A DNA stretch of 64,000 bases, from contig NZ_CP131914.1 in the NCBI RefSeq assembly GCF_040529045.1, forward strand, positions 3,766,501 to 3,830,500, given 5' to 3'. This document shows, in pieces, positions 52,129 through 60,914 of this stretch. The position numbers and the translations under genes were made by a program. Below the pieces are notes generated by a model. That model was not told where the DNA came from. It worked only from the letters and a program-made list of their open reading frames with translations, and made no database searches. The DNA comes from Xanthomonas indica. GTDB lineage: Bacteria > Pseudomonadota > Gammaproteobacteria > Xanthomonadales > Xanthomonadaceae. Each line of letters opens with the position of its first letter. Positions within the stretch are counted from its first letter, which is position 1.

Positions 52129-52371
52129 TCAGCCGGCGGCGCGCTCGGCCTGCTCGGGGGTCAGGGTGTTCAGGGCCAGCGCGTGGATCGCGCCGCCCAT
52201 CAGATCGCCCAGGGTGGCGTAGACCATGCGATGGCGCGCCAGCGGCAGCTTGCCGGCGAAGGCGTCGCTGACCACGGTGGCCTCGAAGTGCACGCCGTCG
52301 TCGCCCTGCACCTGCACGCGCGCGCCCGGCAGGCCGGCCTCGATGAGTTTACGGATGGTATCGGCGTCCAC
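52129..52371 (-). CDS. BolA/IbaG family protein
   Basis: The 80-residue BolA-like fold begins MDADTIRKLIEAGLPGARVQ and has VSDAFAGKLPLARHRMVYAT, in which the C-terminal His is the usual [2Fe-2S] ligand with monothiol glutaredoxins. The position directly before murA matches IbaG (YrbA) in E. coli. It is divergent from kdsD, 52 bases apart. Confidence 0.92.
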   Translation of the reverse strand: MDADTIRKLIEAGLPGARVQVQGDDGVHFEATVVSDAFAGKLPLARHRMVYATLGDLMGGAIHALALNTLTPEQAERAAG

Positions 52372-52423
52372 CGGGCTTTCCTCCTAAAATGGTCGGCCAT
52401 TCTACCCTCCGACCGGCACCCGC

Positions 52424-53425
52424 ATGGATGTATCGCCCCTGTCTCCCACGACGCCCGACGACGCCGGCCTGATCGCCAGCGGCCGCCGCGTGGTCGAGAT
52501 CGAGCAGGCCGCACTGGCGGCGGTCGGCGCCCGCATCGGTGCCGAGTTCGCGGCCGCGTGCCGGTTGATCCTGGGCTCGCGCGGGCGCGTGGTCGCCACC
52601 GGCATGGGCAAGTCCGGCCACGTCGCGCGCAAGATCGCCGCCACCCTCGCCTCCACCGGCACCCCGGCGTTCTTCGTGCACCCGGGCGAGGCCGGGCATG
52701 GCGACCTGGGCATGATCACCGACGCCGACGTGGTCCTGGCGCTGTCCTACTCCGGCGAGTCCGACGAGATCCTGATGCTGCTGCCTGTGCTCAAGCGCCA
52801 GGGCAACGCGGTGATCGCGATGACCGGCCGCCCTCAGTCCACGCTGGCGCGCGAGGCCGACCTGCACCTGGACGTCAGCGTGCCGGCCGAGGCCTGCCCG
52901 CTGGACCTGGCGCCGACCTCCAGCACCACCGCCTCGCTGGCGCTGGGCGATGCATTGGCGGTGGCGCTGCTGGACGCGCGCGGCTTCACCGCCGACGACT
53001 TCGCCCGCTCGCACCCGGCCGGCAGCCTCGGCCGGCGCCTGCTGCTGCACATCACCGACGTCATGCACCGCGGCGACGAACTGCCCAAGGTGCGCGAGGA
53101 CGCCAGCCTCAGCGAGGCGCTGGTGGAGATGAGCCGCAAGCGCCTGGGCATGACCGCAGTGGTCGACGCCGACGACCGCCTGCTTGGGCTGTTCACCGAC
53201 GGCGACCTGCGCCGCGCTCTGGACAGCGCGCTGGACGTGCGCCAGACCCGCATCGCCGAGGTGATGACCCGGCAGCCGCGCACCATCGGCGCCGACCAGC
53301 TCGCCGCCGAGGCCGCACGGCTGATGGAGACCCATCAGATCAACGGCCTGATCGTGGTCGACGCGGCCGGCCGCGCGGTCGGCGCGCTCAACATTCACGA
53401 CCTGTTGCGCGCCAGAGTGGTTTAA
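52424..53425 (+). CDS. kdsD: D-arabinose 5-phosphate isomerase KdsD (KpsF/GutQ family)
   Basis: The 333-residue enzyme converts ribulose-5-P to arabinose-5-P for KDO synthesis. The SIS domain shows GRVVATGMGKSGHVARKIAA, LSYSGESDEILMLLPVLK and the active-site histidines near FFVHPGEAGHGDLG and SHPAG. Two C-terminal CBS domains follow (DVMHRGDELPKVREDASLSE and EVMTRQPRTIGADQLA). It is the first gene of the kdsD-kdsC-lptC-lptA-lptB block. Confidence 0.96.
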   Translation: MDVSPLSPTTPDDAGLIASGRRVVEIEQAALAAVGARIGAEFAAACRLILGSRGRVVATGMGKSGHVARKIAATLASTGTPAFFVHPGEAGHGDLGMITDADVVLALSYSGESDEILMLLPVLKRQGNAVIAMTGRPQSTLAREADLHLDVSVPAEACPLDLAPTSSTTASLALGDALAVALLDARGFTADDFARSHPAGSLGRRLLLHITDVMHRGDELPKVREDASLSEALVEMSRKRLGMTAVVDADDRLLGLFTDGDLRRALDSALDVRQTRIAEVMTRQPRTIGADQLAAEAARLMETHQINGLIVVDAAGRAVGALNIHDLLRARVV

Positions 53426-53513
53426 CAGGCTGAACCCGTTCACTGCCCGCGGTGCCCCACACCGCTGGCCCTGGCCGCTGGAAAGCCGGCCTCCCCGCCC
53501 CGATATCCCGAAC

Positions 53514-54062
53514 ATGCCCTATTCCCCGCTGGCCGACCTCCCCGCCGACCTGATCGACCGCGCCGCCCGGATCCGCCTGGCGTGCTTCGACGTGGACGGC
53601 ACGCTGACCGACGGCCGCCTGTACTACGACCGCGACGGCAACGAGAGCAAGGCCTTCCACGTGCTCGACGGCCAGGGGCTGGTGCAGTTGCGCCGGCACG
53701 GCATCGAGGTGGCGCTGATCACCGCGCGGCCGAGCCTGGCCGCGGAGAAGCGCGGCCAGGAGCTGGGCCTGCTGGTGCAGATCGGGGTCAAGGACAAGCG
53801 CGCCGGCGTGCAGGCCCTGTGCGACGAGCGCGGCATCGGCCTGGAGCAGGTCTGCTTCATGGGCGATGACCTGCCCGACCTGGCGCCGCTGCGCGTGGTC
53901 GGCCTGGCGGTGGCCCCGGCCAACGCCCACCCCTGGACCGCCGAACACGTGCACTGGACCACCCGTGCCCGCGGCGGCGAAGGCGCGGCGCGCGAACTGT
54001 GCGACGTGCTGCTGGCCGCCCAGGGCCACGTCCCCACCCTGCTGCAGGAGCATGGCGCATGA
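53514..54062 (+). CDS. kdsC: KDO-8-phosphate phosphatase KdsC
   Basis: The 182-residue HAD-type C0 phosphatase removes phosphate from KDO-8-P. Motif I is FDVDGTLTDGRLYY with nucleophile Asp, ITARPS is motif II, and CFMGDDLPDLAPL is motif IV. It has no cap domain and acts as a tetramer in the family. The stop overlaps the lptC start (ATGA). Confidence 0.95.
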   Translation: MPYSPLADLPADLIDRAARIRLACFDVDGTLTDGRLYYDRDGNESKAFHVLDGQGLVQLRRHGIEVALITARPSLAAEKRGQELGLLVQIGVKDKRAGVQALCDERGIGLEQVCFMGDDLPDLAPLRVVGLAVAPANAHPWTAEHVHWTTRARGGEGAARELCDVLLAAQGHVPTLLQEHGA

Positions 54063-54625
54063 ACTGGCGCACCACCCTCGGCGGCCTGCTGCTGGTCGGG
54101 GCGCTGATCAGCGGCTGGTCGGCCTGGAACCAACGCAGCAAGCCGAGCCGCAACCCTTCCGACGAAGCCAGCGTGGACTACATCGCCCGCGACTTCGAGA
54201 TCGTCAGCCTGGACAAGCAGGGCAAGGAAGCGATGACCCTGCGCGCGCCGCAGATGGAACGCAGCCGCGCCGACCAGACGATGTCGATCGTGACCCCGCT
54301 GTTCCTGCTGCCCGACGCCAACGGCCAGCACTGGGAAATGCGCAGCAAGACCGGCTGGGTCAGCGCCAACGGCGACGAACTGCGCCTGCGCGGCGACGTC
54401 GCCGGCGACAGCCCCAAGGTGCCCAGCATCCCGCCCACCACCTTCCGTACCCAGAGCCTGGACGTCTTCCCGCAGACCAACAGCGCGCGCACCGCCGACC
54501 CGGTCACCATGACCCGGCCCGGTATGATGCAGACCGGCGTCGGCTTCCAGGTCGACCTGAAATCCCGGCAGTACAAGCTCCTTTCACAGGTCAAGTCCCG
54601 TTATGAACCGAATGCTGCCCGCTAA
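54059..54625 (+). CDS. lptC: LPS export protein LptC
   Basis: The 188-residue bitopic inner membrane protein has one N-terminal transmembrane helix (TTLGGLLLVGALISGWSAWN) and a periplasmic beta-jellyroll (SVDYIARDFEIVSLDKQGKE, GWVSANGDELRLRGDVAGDS) that passes LPS from LptBFG to LptA. Its 3' end overlaps lptA by 23 bases. Confidence 0.92.
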   Translation: MNWRTTLGGLLLVGALISGWSAWNQRSKPSRNPSDEASVDYIARDFEIVSLDKQGKEAMTLRAPQMERSRADQTMSIVTPLFLLPDANGQHWEMRSKTGWVSANGDELRLRGDVAGDSPKVPSIPPTTFRTQSLDVFPQTNSARTADPVTMTRPGMMQTGVGFQVDLKSRQYKLLSQVKSRYEPNAAR

Positions 54626-55196
54626 GCTCGCCCTGCTCGCCCTGCTGCTGCCGACCCTGGCGCTGGCCAAGTCGACCGACCGCAACCAGCCGATGGACAT
54701 CAAGTCCGATGCGCAGGACGGCAACATGATGGCCGACGACGGCAAGGTCCGTTTCTTCGGCAACGTCGTGATCACCCAGGGCACGCTGGAAATCCATGCC
54801 GATACCGCCGACCTGTTCCGCAAGAACGGCGACATCGACCGTGTCGTCCTGACCGGCAAGCAGGCCACCCTGAAGCAGGAACTGGACGACGGTTCGCCGA
54901 TGGACGCGGTCGCCGACAACATCGACTACAAGGTGCCGACCGACACGGTGATCCTCACCGGCAATTACCGGATGACCTCGCCCAAGGGCACCAACGCCGG
55001 CCAGCGCATGGTCTACAACACCAAGAGCGGCGACATGCAGGGCGGCGGCGACGGCACGCGCGTGCACACGGTGATCCAGCCGAAGAACGCGGCCGCTGCG
55101 CCGGCCGGCACGCCTGCGAACGGCGCCAAGCCCGCCGCCAAGCCTGCCGCGACGCCCGCAAAGGCTACCAAGCCGACCAAGCAAGGAGGCCAGTGA
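54603..55196 (+). CDS. lptA: LPS transport periplasmic protein LptA
   Basis: The 197-residue product has a signal peptide ([20 protein letters not shown], then LAKS) and an OstA beta-jellyroll: [60 protein letters not shown]. It forms the periplasmic LPS bridge. The C-terminus carries a Pro/Ala/Lys-rich tail ([14 protein letters not shown]). Its stop TGA shares a base with the lptB ATG. Confidence 0.94.
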   Translation: MNRMLPAKLALLALLLPTLALAKSTDRNQPMDIKSDAQDGNMMADDGKVRFFGNVVITQGTLEIHADTADLFRKNGDIDRVVLTGKQATLKQELDDGSPMDAVADNIDYKVPTDTVILTGNYRMTSPKGTNAGQRMVYNTKSGDMQGGGDGTRVHTVIQPKNAAAAPAGTPANGAKPAAKPAATPAKATKPTKQGGQ

Positions 55197-55915
55197 TGCT
55201 GCTCGCCGAAGGCTTGCGCAAGCGCTACAAGCAGCGCGAAGTGGTGCGCGACTTCGCGCTGACCCTGGAGGCCGGCGAAGTGGTCGGCCTGCTCGGCCCC
55301 AACGGTGCCGGCAAGACCACCTGCTTCTACATGATCGTCGGCCTGGTCGACGCTGATGCCGGGCGCATCGTGCTCGACGGCAACGACATCACCGCGCTGC
55401 CGATGTACAAGCGCGCCAAGCTCGGCGTCGGCTACCTGCCGCAGGAACCATCGGTGTTCCGCAAGCTCAGCGTCGCCGACAACATCCGCCTGGTGCTGGA
55501 ACTGCGCGAGGATCTGGACAATGCCGGCCAGGAACGCGAACTGGTGGCGCTGCTGGACGAACTGCAGATCAGCCACGTCGCCGACCAACTCGGCGCCAGC
55601 CTCTCTGGCGGTGAGCGCCGCCGCTGCGAAATCGCCCGCGCGCTGGCGGCCAAGCCGCGGCTGATGCTGCTCGACGAACCCTTCGCCGGCGTCGACCCGA
55701 TCTCGGTCGGCGAAATCCAGCGCATCGTCACCCACCTCAAGCAGCGCGGCATCGGCGTGCTCATCACCGACCACAACGTGCGCGAAACCTTGGGAATCTG
55801 CGACCGGGCGTATATCCTCAACGAGGGCAGCGTGTTGGCGCAGGGGGCGCCGGAAGCGCTGCTGGCCAACAGCGACGTGCGCCGCGTCTACCTCGGGGAA
55901 ACCTTCAGGCTCTGA
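55196..55915 (+). CDS. lptB: LPS export ABC transporter ATPase LptB
   Basis: The 239-residue ATPase powers LPS extraction. Walker A is [20 protein letters not shown], the signature [20 protein letters not shown], Walker [18 protein letters not shown]-loop [14 protein letters not shown], and H-loop [19 protein letters not shown]. The start is the ATG at 55196, six bases after AAGGAGG. A GTG three bases earlier is an alternative. It completes the kds-lpt unit and precedes rpoN. Confidence 0.97.
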   Translation: MLLAEGLRKRYKQREVVRDFALTLEAGEVVGLLGPNGAGKTTCFYMIVGLVDADAGRIVLDGNDITALPMYKRAKLGVGYLPQEPSVFRKLSVADNIRLVLELREDLDNAGQERELVALLDELQISHVADQLGASLSGGERRRCEIARALAAKPRLMLLDEPFAGVDPISVGEIQRIVTHLKQRGIGVLITDHNVRETLGICDRAYILNEGSVLAQGAPEALLANSDVRRVYLGETFRL

Positions 55916-55958
55916 CCGCGCACGCGCCGGCTACGCTCCTTCCGCGCTCGGTACAGGC

Positions 55959-57416
55959 ATGAAAGCACGGCTGCAGACATCGCTGGGACAGCACCTGGTC
56001 ATGACGCCGCAGTTGCGTCAGGCGATCAAGCTGTTGCAGATGTCCAGCGCCGAGCTGGAAGTGGAGATCGCCGAGGCGGTGGAGAGCAATCCGCTGCTGG
56101 AATGGTCCGAGGACGCCGCACCGGCGTTCGAACGCAGCGAAGGCGCCGACCAAGGGCTTGACCACGCGGCAGGCGACACACGCAGCGACGGCGATGGCGA
56201 CCGCGGCGAGGCCGCGCCGGCCAGCGACGGCGCCGACTGGTCCGACACCGAATCGGCCTGGAGCGGCGGCGGCGGCGGTTCGTTCGACGACGACGACCTG
56301 GGCAGCGCGGCCGAGCGCGTGGCCGAGCCGGATACCCTGATCGACCACCTGCTGTGGCAGTTGCACCTGTCGCCGCTGTCCGCGCGCGACCGCAGCATCG
56401 GCGCGGCGCTGATCGATGCGCTGGACGACGACGGCTACCTGCGCGAGCCGCTGGCCGCGATCGCCGAGACCCTGCGCCCGGACATCGCCGCCGAGGAGGA
56501 CGAGATCCTCACCGTGCTGCACCAGATCCAGCGCTTCGACCCGGCCGGCATCGCCGCGCGCACCCTGGGCGAATGCCTGACCCTGCAACTGGACACCCTG
56601 CCCGAGGACACGCCGGGGCTGGCGCTCGCCCGCACCATCGCCCATGGTCCGCTGGAACGGTTGCCGCGCAGCGGCGTGGCCGGGCTGGCCCACGAGCTCA
56701 AGCGCCCGACGGCGGAGGTCGACACCGCGGTCGCGCTGCTGCGCTCGCTGGACCCGCGCCCGGGCAAGCAGATCGGCGAACTGGGCAGCGACACATACGT
56801 GGTGCCGGACTGCGTGGTCTGGCGCCAGCGCGGGGTGTGGCATGCGGCGCTGTCGACGCACGCCCAGCCCAAGGTCACCATCCACCGCGGCTACGAGCGG
56901 CTGATCCGCCAATGCGGCGAAAGCGACGCCGGCTACCTGCGCGGACAACTGCAGGAAGCGCGCTGGCTGCTGAAGAGCCTGGAGGCGCGCGGCGAGACCC
57001 TGCTCAAGGTGACCCGCTGCCTGCTGAAACAGCAGGCCGGCTTCCTGGAATTCGGCGAACAGGCACTGCGGCCGCTGACCCTGCGCGAGATCGCCGGCGA
57101 ACTGGGCCTGCACGAAAGCACCATCTCGCGTGCCATCGCCCGCAAGTACGTGCGCACCCCGCGCGGCACCATCCCGCTGCGCGCCTTCTTCGCCTCGGGC
57201 ATCGACACCGACAGCGGCGGCGAAGCCTCCAGCACCGCGATCCAGGCGATGATCCGGCGGCTGATCGATGCGGAGAATCCGCGCAAGCCGCTTTCTGACG
57301 CCAAGCTGGCCGACCTGCTGAAAAGTGCCGGGGTCCCTGTAGCGCGCCGCACCGTGGCGAAGTATCGTGAGGCCATGAACATTTCCGCCTCCCACGAACG
57401 CGTCCGAATCGGCTAG
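55959..57416 (+). CDS. rpoN: RNA polymerase sigma-54 factor
   Basis: The 485-residue sigma factor has an N-terminal region I (MKARLQTSLGQHLVMTPQLR, then QAIKLLQMSSAELEVEI) for activator response, an acidic/Gly-rich region II (about residues 50-120), and a core-binding region III. The DNA-binding end has a helix-turn-helix (LTLREIAGELGLHESTISRA) and the RpoN box ARRTVAKYREAMNI. It drives promoters that need enhancer-binding proteins. The neighbours hpf, ptsN, hprK and rapZ form the usual rpoN cluster. Confidence 0.97.
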   Translation: MKARLQTSLGQHLVMTPQLRQAIKLLQMSSAELEVEIAEAVESNPLLEWSEDAAPAFERSEGADQGLDHAAGDTRSDGDGDRGEAAPASDGADWSDTESAWSGGGGGSFDDDDLGSAAERVAEPDTLIDHLLWQLHLSPLSARDRSIGAALIDALDDDGYLREPLAAIAETLRPDIAAEEDEILTVLHQIQRFDPAGIAARTLGECLTLQLDTLPEDTPGLALARTIAHGPLERLPRSGVAGLAHELKRPTAEVDTAVALLRSLDPRPGKQIGELGSDTYVVPDCVVWRQRGVWHAALSTHAQPKVTIHRGYERLIRQCGESDAGYLRGQLQEARWLLKSLEARGETLLKVTRCLLKQQAGFLEFGEQALRPLTLREIAGELGLHESTISRAIARKYVRTPRGTIPLRAFFASGIDTDSGGEASSTAIQAMIRRLIDAENPRKPLSDAKLADLLKSAGVPVARRTVAKYREAMNISASHERVRIG

Positions 57417-57466
57417 CGGCGGCGGCGATGGTTCATAGGTGTGAAACCCGAACCAAGGAGTATCCG

Positions 57467-57784
57467 ATGCGTATCGAGACCTACGGCCAGCAGATCGAAG
57501 TCACCCCCGCCCTGCGCGAGTATGTGGAGACCAAGCTGCAACGGCTGAAGCGACACTACGAGGAAACCATCGAGGTCCGCGCCCAACTGGCGCTGCGCAA
57601 GCCCGACCACCACGTCGAGGCCACGGTCAACGTTCCCGGCCGCACCCTGCACGCCGACGCCAGCGCACAGACCATGTACGCGGCGATCGACCTGCTCGCC
57701 GACAAGCTGGACCGGCTGATCATCAAGCACAAGGAAAAGAAGCACGACCACCATGCGGCCGAGGTGCGCGACAATCTCGCGTGA
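57467..57784 (+). CDS. hpf: Ribosome hibernation promoting factor (short form)
   Basis: The 105-residue HPF/RaiA-type protein has the beta-alpha-beta-beta-beta-alpha fold: RIETYGQQIEVTPALREYVE, TKLQRLKRHYEETIEVR, HHVEATVNVPGRTLHADASA, MYAAIDLLADKLDRLIIKHK. It lacks the C-terminal dimerisation domain of long HPF, so it is the short form that works with RMF in 100S ribosomes. The start is the ATG with AAGGAG 5 bases upstream. An upstream in-frame ATG at 57428 adds 13 residues of no similarity. Confidence 0.94.
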   Translation: MRIETYGQQIEVTPALREYVETKLQRLKRHYEETIEVRAQLALRKPDHHVEATVNVPGRTLHADASAQTMYAAIDLLADKLDRLIIKHKEKKHDHHAAEVRDNLA

Positions 57785-57805
57785 TCCTCCCCACGTTGCG
57801 CCGCC

Positions 57806-58258
57806 ATGCCCTTGACCGATCTGATGGCGGCCGTCAGCACCCAGGTGCTTCCGGCCGCCGATCGCGACACCCTGCTGCACACCGCCGCCGGTCTGCTGGC
57901 CTGCCAGCAGGCCGGCGCCGATGAACTCTTCGCCAGCCTGCGCGAGCGCGAACAGCTCGGCAGCACCGCCATCGGCCATGGGATCGCCATCCCGCACGGC
58001 CGCGCGCCGGACCTGGAGGCCCCACGCGGCGCGCTGCTGCGCCTGCAACAGCCGATCGATTTCGACGGCCAGGGCACCCTGGTCGACCTGATCTTCGCCA
58101 TGGCGGTCCCGGCGCACTACACCCACCAACACCTGATGCTGCTGTCCGAACTGGCCGAGCAGTTCTCCATCGAAGAGTTCCGCGACGCCCTGCGCAACGC
58201 GCCGGATGCCGCCGCACTGTATGCGCTGCTCGGCGGCGCGCCACGGGCCGCCGCATGA
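57806..58258 (+). CDS. ptsN: PTS-Ntr EIIA component PtsN
   Basis: The 150-residue EIIA-Ntr/fructose-type protein has the phospho-accepting His in [20 protein letters not shown]. The upstream segment [20 protein letters not shown] is typical. It regulates potassium, phosphate and nitrogen functions by its phosphorylation state. No ptsO/NPr or ptsP gene lies immediately beside it, but HPr and EI lie 2.4 kb downstream. Its stop overlaps the hprK start. Confidence 0.94.
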   Translation: MPLTDLMAAVSTQVLPAADRDTLLHTAAGLLACQQAGADELFASLREREQLGSTAIGHGIAIPHGRAPDLEAPRGALLRLQQPIDFDGQGTLVDLIFAMAVPAHYTHQHLMLLSELAEQFSIEEFRDALRNAPDAAALYALLGGAPRAAA

Positions 58259-59205
58259 ACACCAGCATCGACGCACGCGAACTCTTCGACCAGCAGCGCG
58301 ACCGCCTGGGCCTGCGCTGGATTGCCGGGCACAAGGGCGAACACCGGGTGCTGGAGGCCGGCAATGCGGTCTCGCGGCGTCCGTCGCTGGCCGGCTATCT
58401 CAACACCATCTATCCCAACAAGGTGCAGATCCTCGGCACCGAGGAGTTGGCCTGGCTGGACTCGCTGGACGCGCGCCAGCGCTGGGAGACCATCGAGAAG
58501 ATCGTGCAGGTGCGGCCGCTGGCGCTGGTGGTCACCAAGAACCAGTCGTGCCCGGAAGACCTGCGCGCGGCCGCCGACGAATCCGATACGCCGCTGTGGG
58601 TCTCGCCCAAGCGCGGCCATGAGCTGCTCAATCACCTGTCCTACCACCTGGCACGCACGCTGGCGCCGCGGGTGATCCTGCATGGCGTGTTCATGGAGAT
58701 CTACTCGATCGGCGTGCTGATCACCGGCGAGGCCGGTTCGGGCAAGAGCGAGCTAGCGCTGGAACTGCTCAGCCGCGGCCACCGCCTGGTCGCCGACGAC
58801 GCGCCCGAATTCACCCAGATCGCCCCCGACGTGCTCGACGGCACCTGCCCGGAACTGCTGCAGGACCTGCTGGAAGTGCGTGGGCTGGGCGTGCTGAACG
58901 TGCGCGAGATGTTCGGCGACACGGCTGTAAAGAAGAACAAGTACCTTCGGCTCATCGTGCACCTGACCCGGCCCATGACCGAGCCCACGCCCCACGGCTA
59001 CGAGCGCCTCACCGGCGATTCCGGTACCCGCCACGTGCTGGACCTGGACGTACCGCTGATCACCCTGCCGGTGATGCCCGGCCGCAACCTGGCGGTGCTG
59101 ACCGAGGCCGCCACGCGCCTGCACATCCTGCGCACCAAGGGCATCGACCCGGCGGCGATGTTCATCGCCCGCCACAGCAACCTGCTGGAGCGGCGCAATC
59201 CATGA
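58255..59205 (+). CDS. hprK: HPr kinase/phosphorylase
   Basis: The 316-residue bifunctional enzyme phosphorylates and dephosphorylates a serine of HPr. The Walker A motif [20 protein letters not shown] is followed by [12 protein letters not shown]-terminal block, [15 protein letters not shown] with LHLTRPM, is the HprK signature. It overlaps ptsN (ATGA) and rapZ (ATGA). The HPr encoded downstream carries the target Ser, so the kinase has a substrate here. Confidence 0.95.
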   Translation: MNTSIDARELFDQQRDRLGLRWIAGHKGEHRVLEAGNAVSRRPSLAGYLNTIYPNKVQILGTEELAWLDSLDARQRWETIEKIVQVRPLALVVTKNQSCPEDLRAAADESDTPLWVSPKRGHELLNHLSYHLARTLAPRVILHGVFMEIYSIGVLITGEAGSGKSELALELLSRGHRLVADDAPEFTQIAPDVLDGTCPELLQDLLEVRGLGVLNVREMFGDTAVKKNKYLRLIVHLTRPMTEPTPHGYERLTGDSGTRHVLDLDVPLITLPVMPGRNLAVLTEAATRLHILRTKGIDPAAMFIARHSNLLERRNP

Positions 59206-60080
59206 CCGCCGGCGCCAACACCTCCACCCTGGTCATCGTCAGCGGCCTGTCCGGCTCCGGCAAGTCGGTGGCGCTGAAGACCTTCGAGGACCTGGACTAC
59301 TACTGCGTCGACAACCTGCCGGTGGAACTGCTGCCGGCCTTCGTCAAGAGCCTGGTGCGCGAGGATGCCGGCCCCAGCAAGCTGGCGGTGGGCATCGACG
59401 TGCGCAGCCGCCACAGCGACCTGACCCAGCTCTCGCGCTGGCGCGAGGCGGTGGCGCAGTTCGGCCTGGACGCGCGCCTGCTGTTCTTCGACGCCAACGA
59501 CGAGGCACTGATCAAGCGCTACGCCGACACCCGCCGGCGCCATCCGCTGTCGCACCAGGGCCTGTCGCTGCCGGAGGCGATCGAGCGCGAGCGCGCCCTG
59601 ACCGAGCCGCTGCGCGAGGCGGCCGACGCGGTGATCGACACCAGCACGCTCAACGTGCACCAGCTGCGCCGGCGGGTCACCACCGAGTTCGCGCTGTCCG
59701 CCGAGAACACCCTGTCGCTGCTGTTCGAGTCCTTCGCCTACCGGCGTGGCGTACCGGCCGAGGCGGATTTCGTGTTCGACGCGCGGGTGCTGCCCAATCC
59801 GCACTGGGACCCGGAACTGCGCCCGATGACCGGCCGCGACAGCGGCGTGCGCGAATACCTGGACGCGCAACCGGACGTGCAGCGCTACACCGCGCAGCTG
59901 ATCGACTTCCTCGACACCTGGCTGCCGCGGCTGCGCAACGACACCCGCAGCTACGTGACCATCGCCTTCGGCTGCACCGGCGGCAAGCACCGCTCGGTGT
60001 ACCTGGCCGAACGCCTGGCCCGCCACGCCCGCGAACAGGGCTGGCCGGAAGTGGCGACCTTCCATCGCGAGCAGGATTGA
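59202..60080 (+). CDS. rapZ: RNase adapter protein RapZ
   Basis: The 292-residue GTP-binding protein has a P-loop [20 protein letters not shown] and the segment [17 protein letters not shown]. The C-terminal domain shows [20 protein letters not shown], typical of RapZ, which in E. coli senses glucosamine-6-P and directs RNase E to GlmZ. It could connect amino-sugar supply with MurA, AmgK/MurU and LPS genes in this window (inference). Confidence 0.95.
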   Translation: MTAGANTSTLVIVSGLSGSGKSVALKTFEDLDYYCVDNLPVELLPAFVKSLVREDAGPSKLAVGIDVRSRHSDLTQLSRWREAVAQFGLDARLLFFDANDEALIKRYADTRRRHPLSHQGLSLPEAIERERALTEPLREAADAVIDTSTLNVHQLRRRVTTEFALSAENTLSLLFESFAYRRGVPAEADFVFDARVLPNPHWDPELRPMTGRDSGVREYLDAQPDVQRYTAQLIDFLDTWLPRLRNDTRSYVTIAFGCTGGKHRSVYLAERLARHAREQGWPEVATFHREQD

Positions 60081-60087
60081 TCGAAAA

Positions 60088-60178
60088 GCCGGGATTCGGG
60101 ATTGGGGATTCGGGATTGGCAAAAGCGGCATTGCGCTGGCTCTTGCGAATCCCCAATCCCGAATCCCCAATCCCGGCT
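60088..60178. repeat. GGGATTN inverted-repeat element, copy 11
   Basis: The two arms, 60088-60119 and 60147-60178, are near-perfect reverse complements of each other. They enclose CAAAAGCGGCATTGCGCTGG with the recurrent CTCTTGCG. It lies 7 bases after the rapZ stop and before the EIIA-Man gene. It is the most compact intact copy in the window. Confidence 0.9.
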
Positions 60179-60225
60179 CCCCACAGGCATTCCCTGTGCC
60201 CTGCCTGACCTGTTAACGTTCTCCC

Positions 60226-60618
60226 ATGGCTTGCGGCATTCTCCTCATCACTCATCCCGGGATCGGCACGGCGCTGTTGCGCGTGGCGACCGGACTGTTG
60301 CGGCAGTTGCCGCTGAAGACCGAAGCGTTCGACGTGCCGTTCGATGCCGACCTGGATGCGCTGCTGCCGCAGGCGTCGGCGGCGTTGCGGCGGGTGGACG
60401 ACGGCGATGGCGTGCTGGTGGTGACGGATCTGTACGGGGCCAGCCCAAGCAATCTTGCCGCGCGGCTGGCGCGCCTGGGCACGCCGGTGCGGCGGGTCTC
60501 GGCGTTGAGCCTGCCGATGCTGCTGCGGATCATGAACTACCCCGAACAAGGACTGGAGCAGTTGCCCGCGACCGCCGCCGCCGGCTCGCGCAACGGCGTG
60601 GTGATCGACGATGCTTGA
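60226..60618 (+). CDS. PTS mannose-type EIIA domain protein
   Basis: The 130-residue EIIA-Man fold begins CGILLITHPGIGTALLRVAT, where His10 is the predicted phosphorylation site, and continues GVLVVTDLYGASPSNLAARL and VSALSLPMLLRIMNY. No EIIB, EIIC or EIID is present, so it probably acts in regulation together with HPr and EI just downstream. Its 3' end overlaps the HPr gene by 8 bases. Confidence 0.9.
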   Translation: MACGILLITHPGIGTALLRVATGLLRQLPLKTEAFDVPFDADLDALLPQASAALRRVDDGDGVLVVTDLYGASPSNLAARLARLGTPVRRVSALSLPMLLRIMNYPEQGLEQLPATAAAGSRNGVVIDDA

Positions 60619-60880
60619 ACGCGAACTGCTGGTCTCCAACCGCCTTGGCCTGCACGCCCGCGCCACCGCCAAGCTGGTGCAGACGCTGTCCTCGTTCCGC
60701 TGCAACGCCACGCTCGCGGCCAAGGGCCGCGAGGTCAACGCCAAGAGCATCATGGGCGTGATGCTGCTGGCCGCTGCGCAAGGCACGCCGGTGACGGTGC
60801 GGGTGGACGGCGCCGACGAAGCCGAGGCACTCAAGGCCGTGGTCGACCTGTTCGAGCGGCGCTTCGACGAGGACAGCTGA
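60611..60880 (+). CDS. ptsH: Phosphocarrier protein HPr
   Basis: The 89-residue product has the catalytic His in NRLGLHARATAKLVQTLS (His phosphorylation by EI) and the regulatory Ser in VNAKSIMGVMLLAAAQGTP. Having both sites is consistent with control by HprK. It overlaps the EIIA gene and is followed by the EI gene, so the three are probably one transcript. Confidence 0.95.
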   Translation: MLERELLVSNRLGLHARATAKLVQTLSSFRCNATLAAKGREVNAKSIMGVMLLAAAQGTPVTVRVDGADEAEALKAVVDLFERRFDEDS

Positions 60881-60914
60881 GCATGCGCCGCCGGCGGCCG
60901 CAGGCAGGGACGCG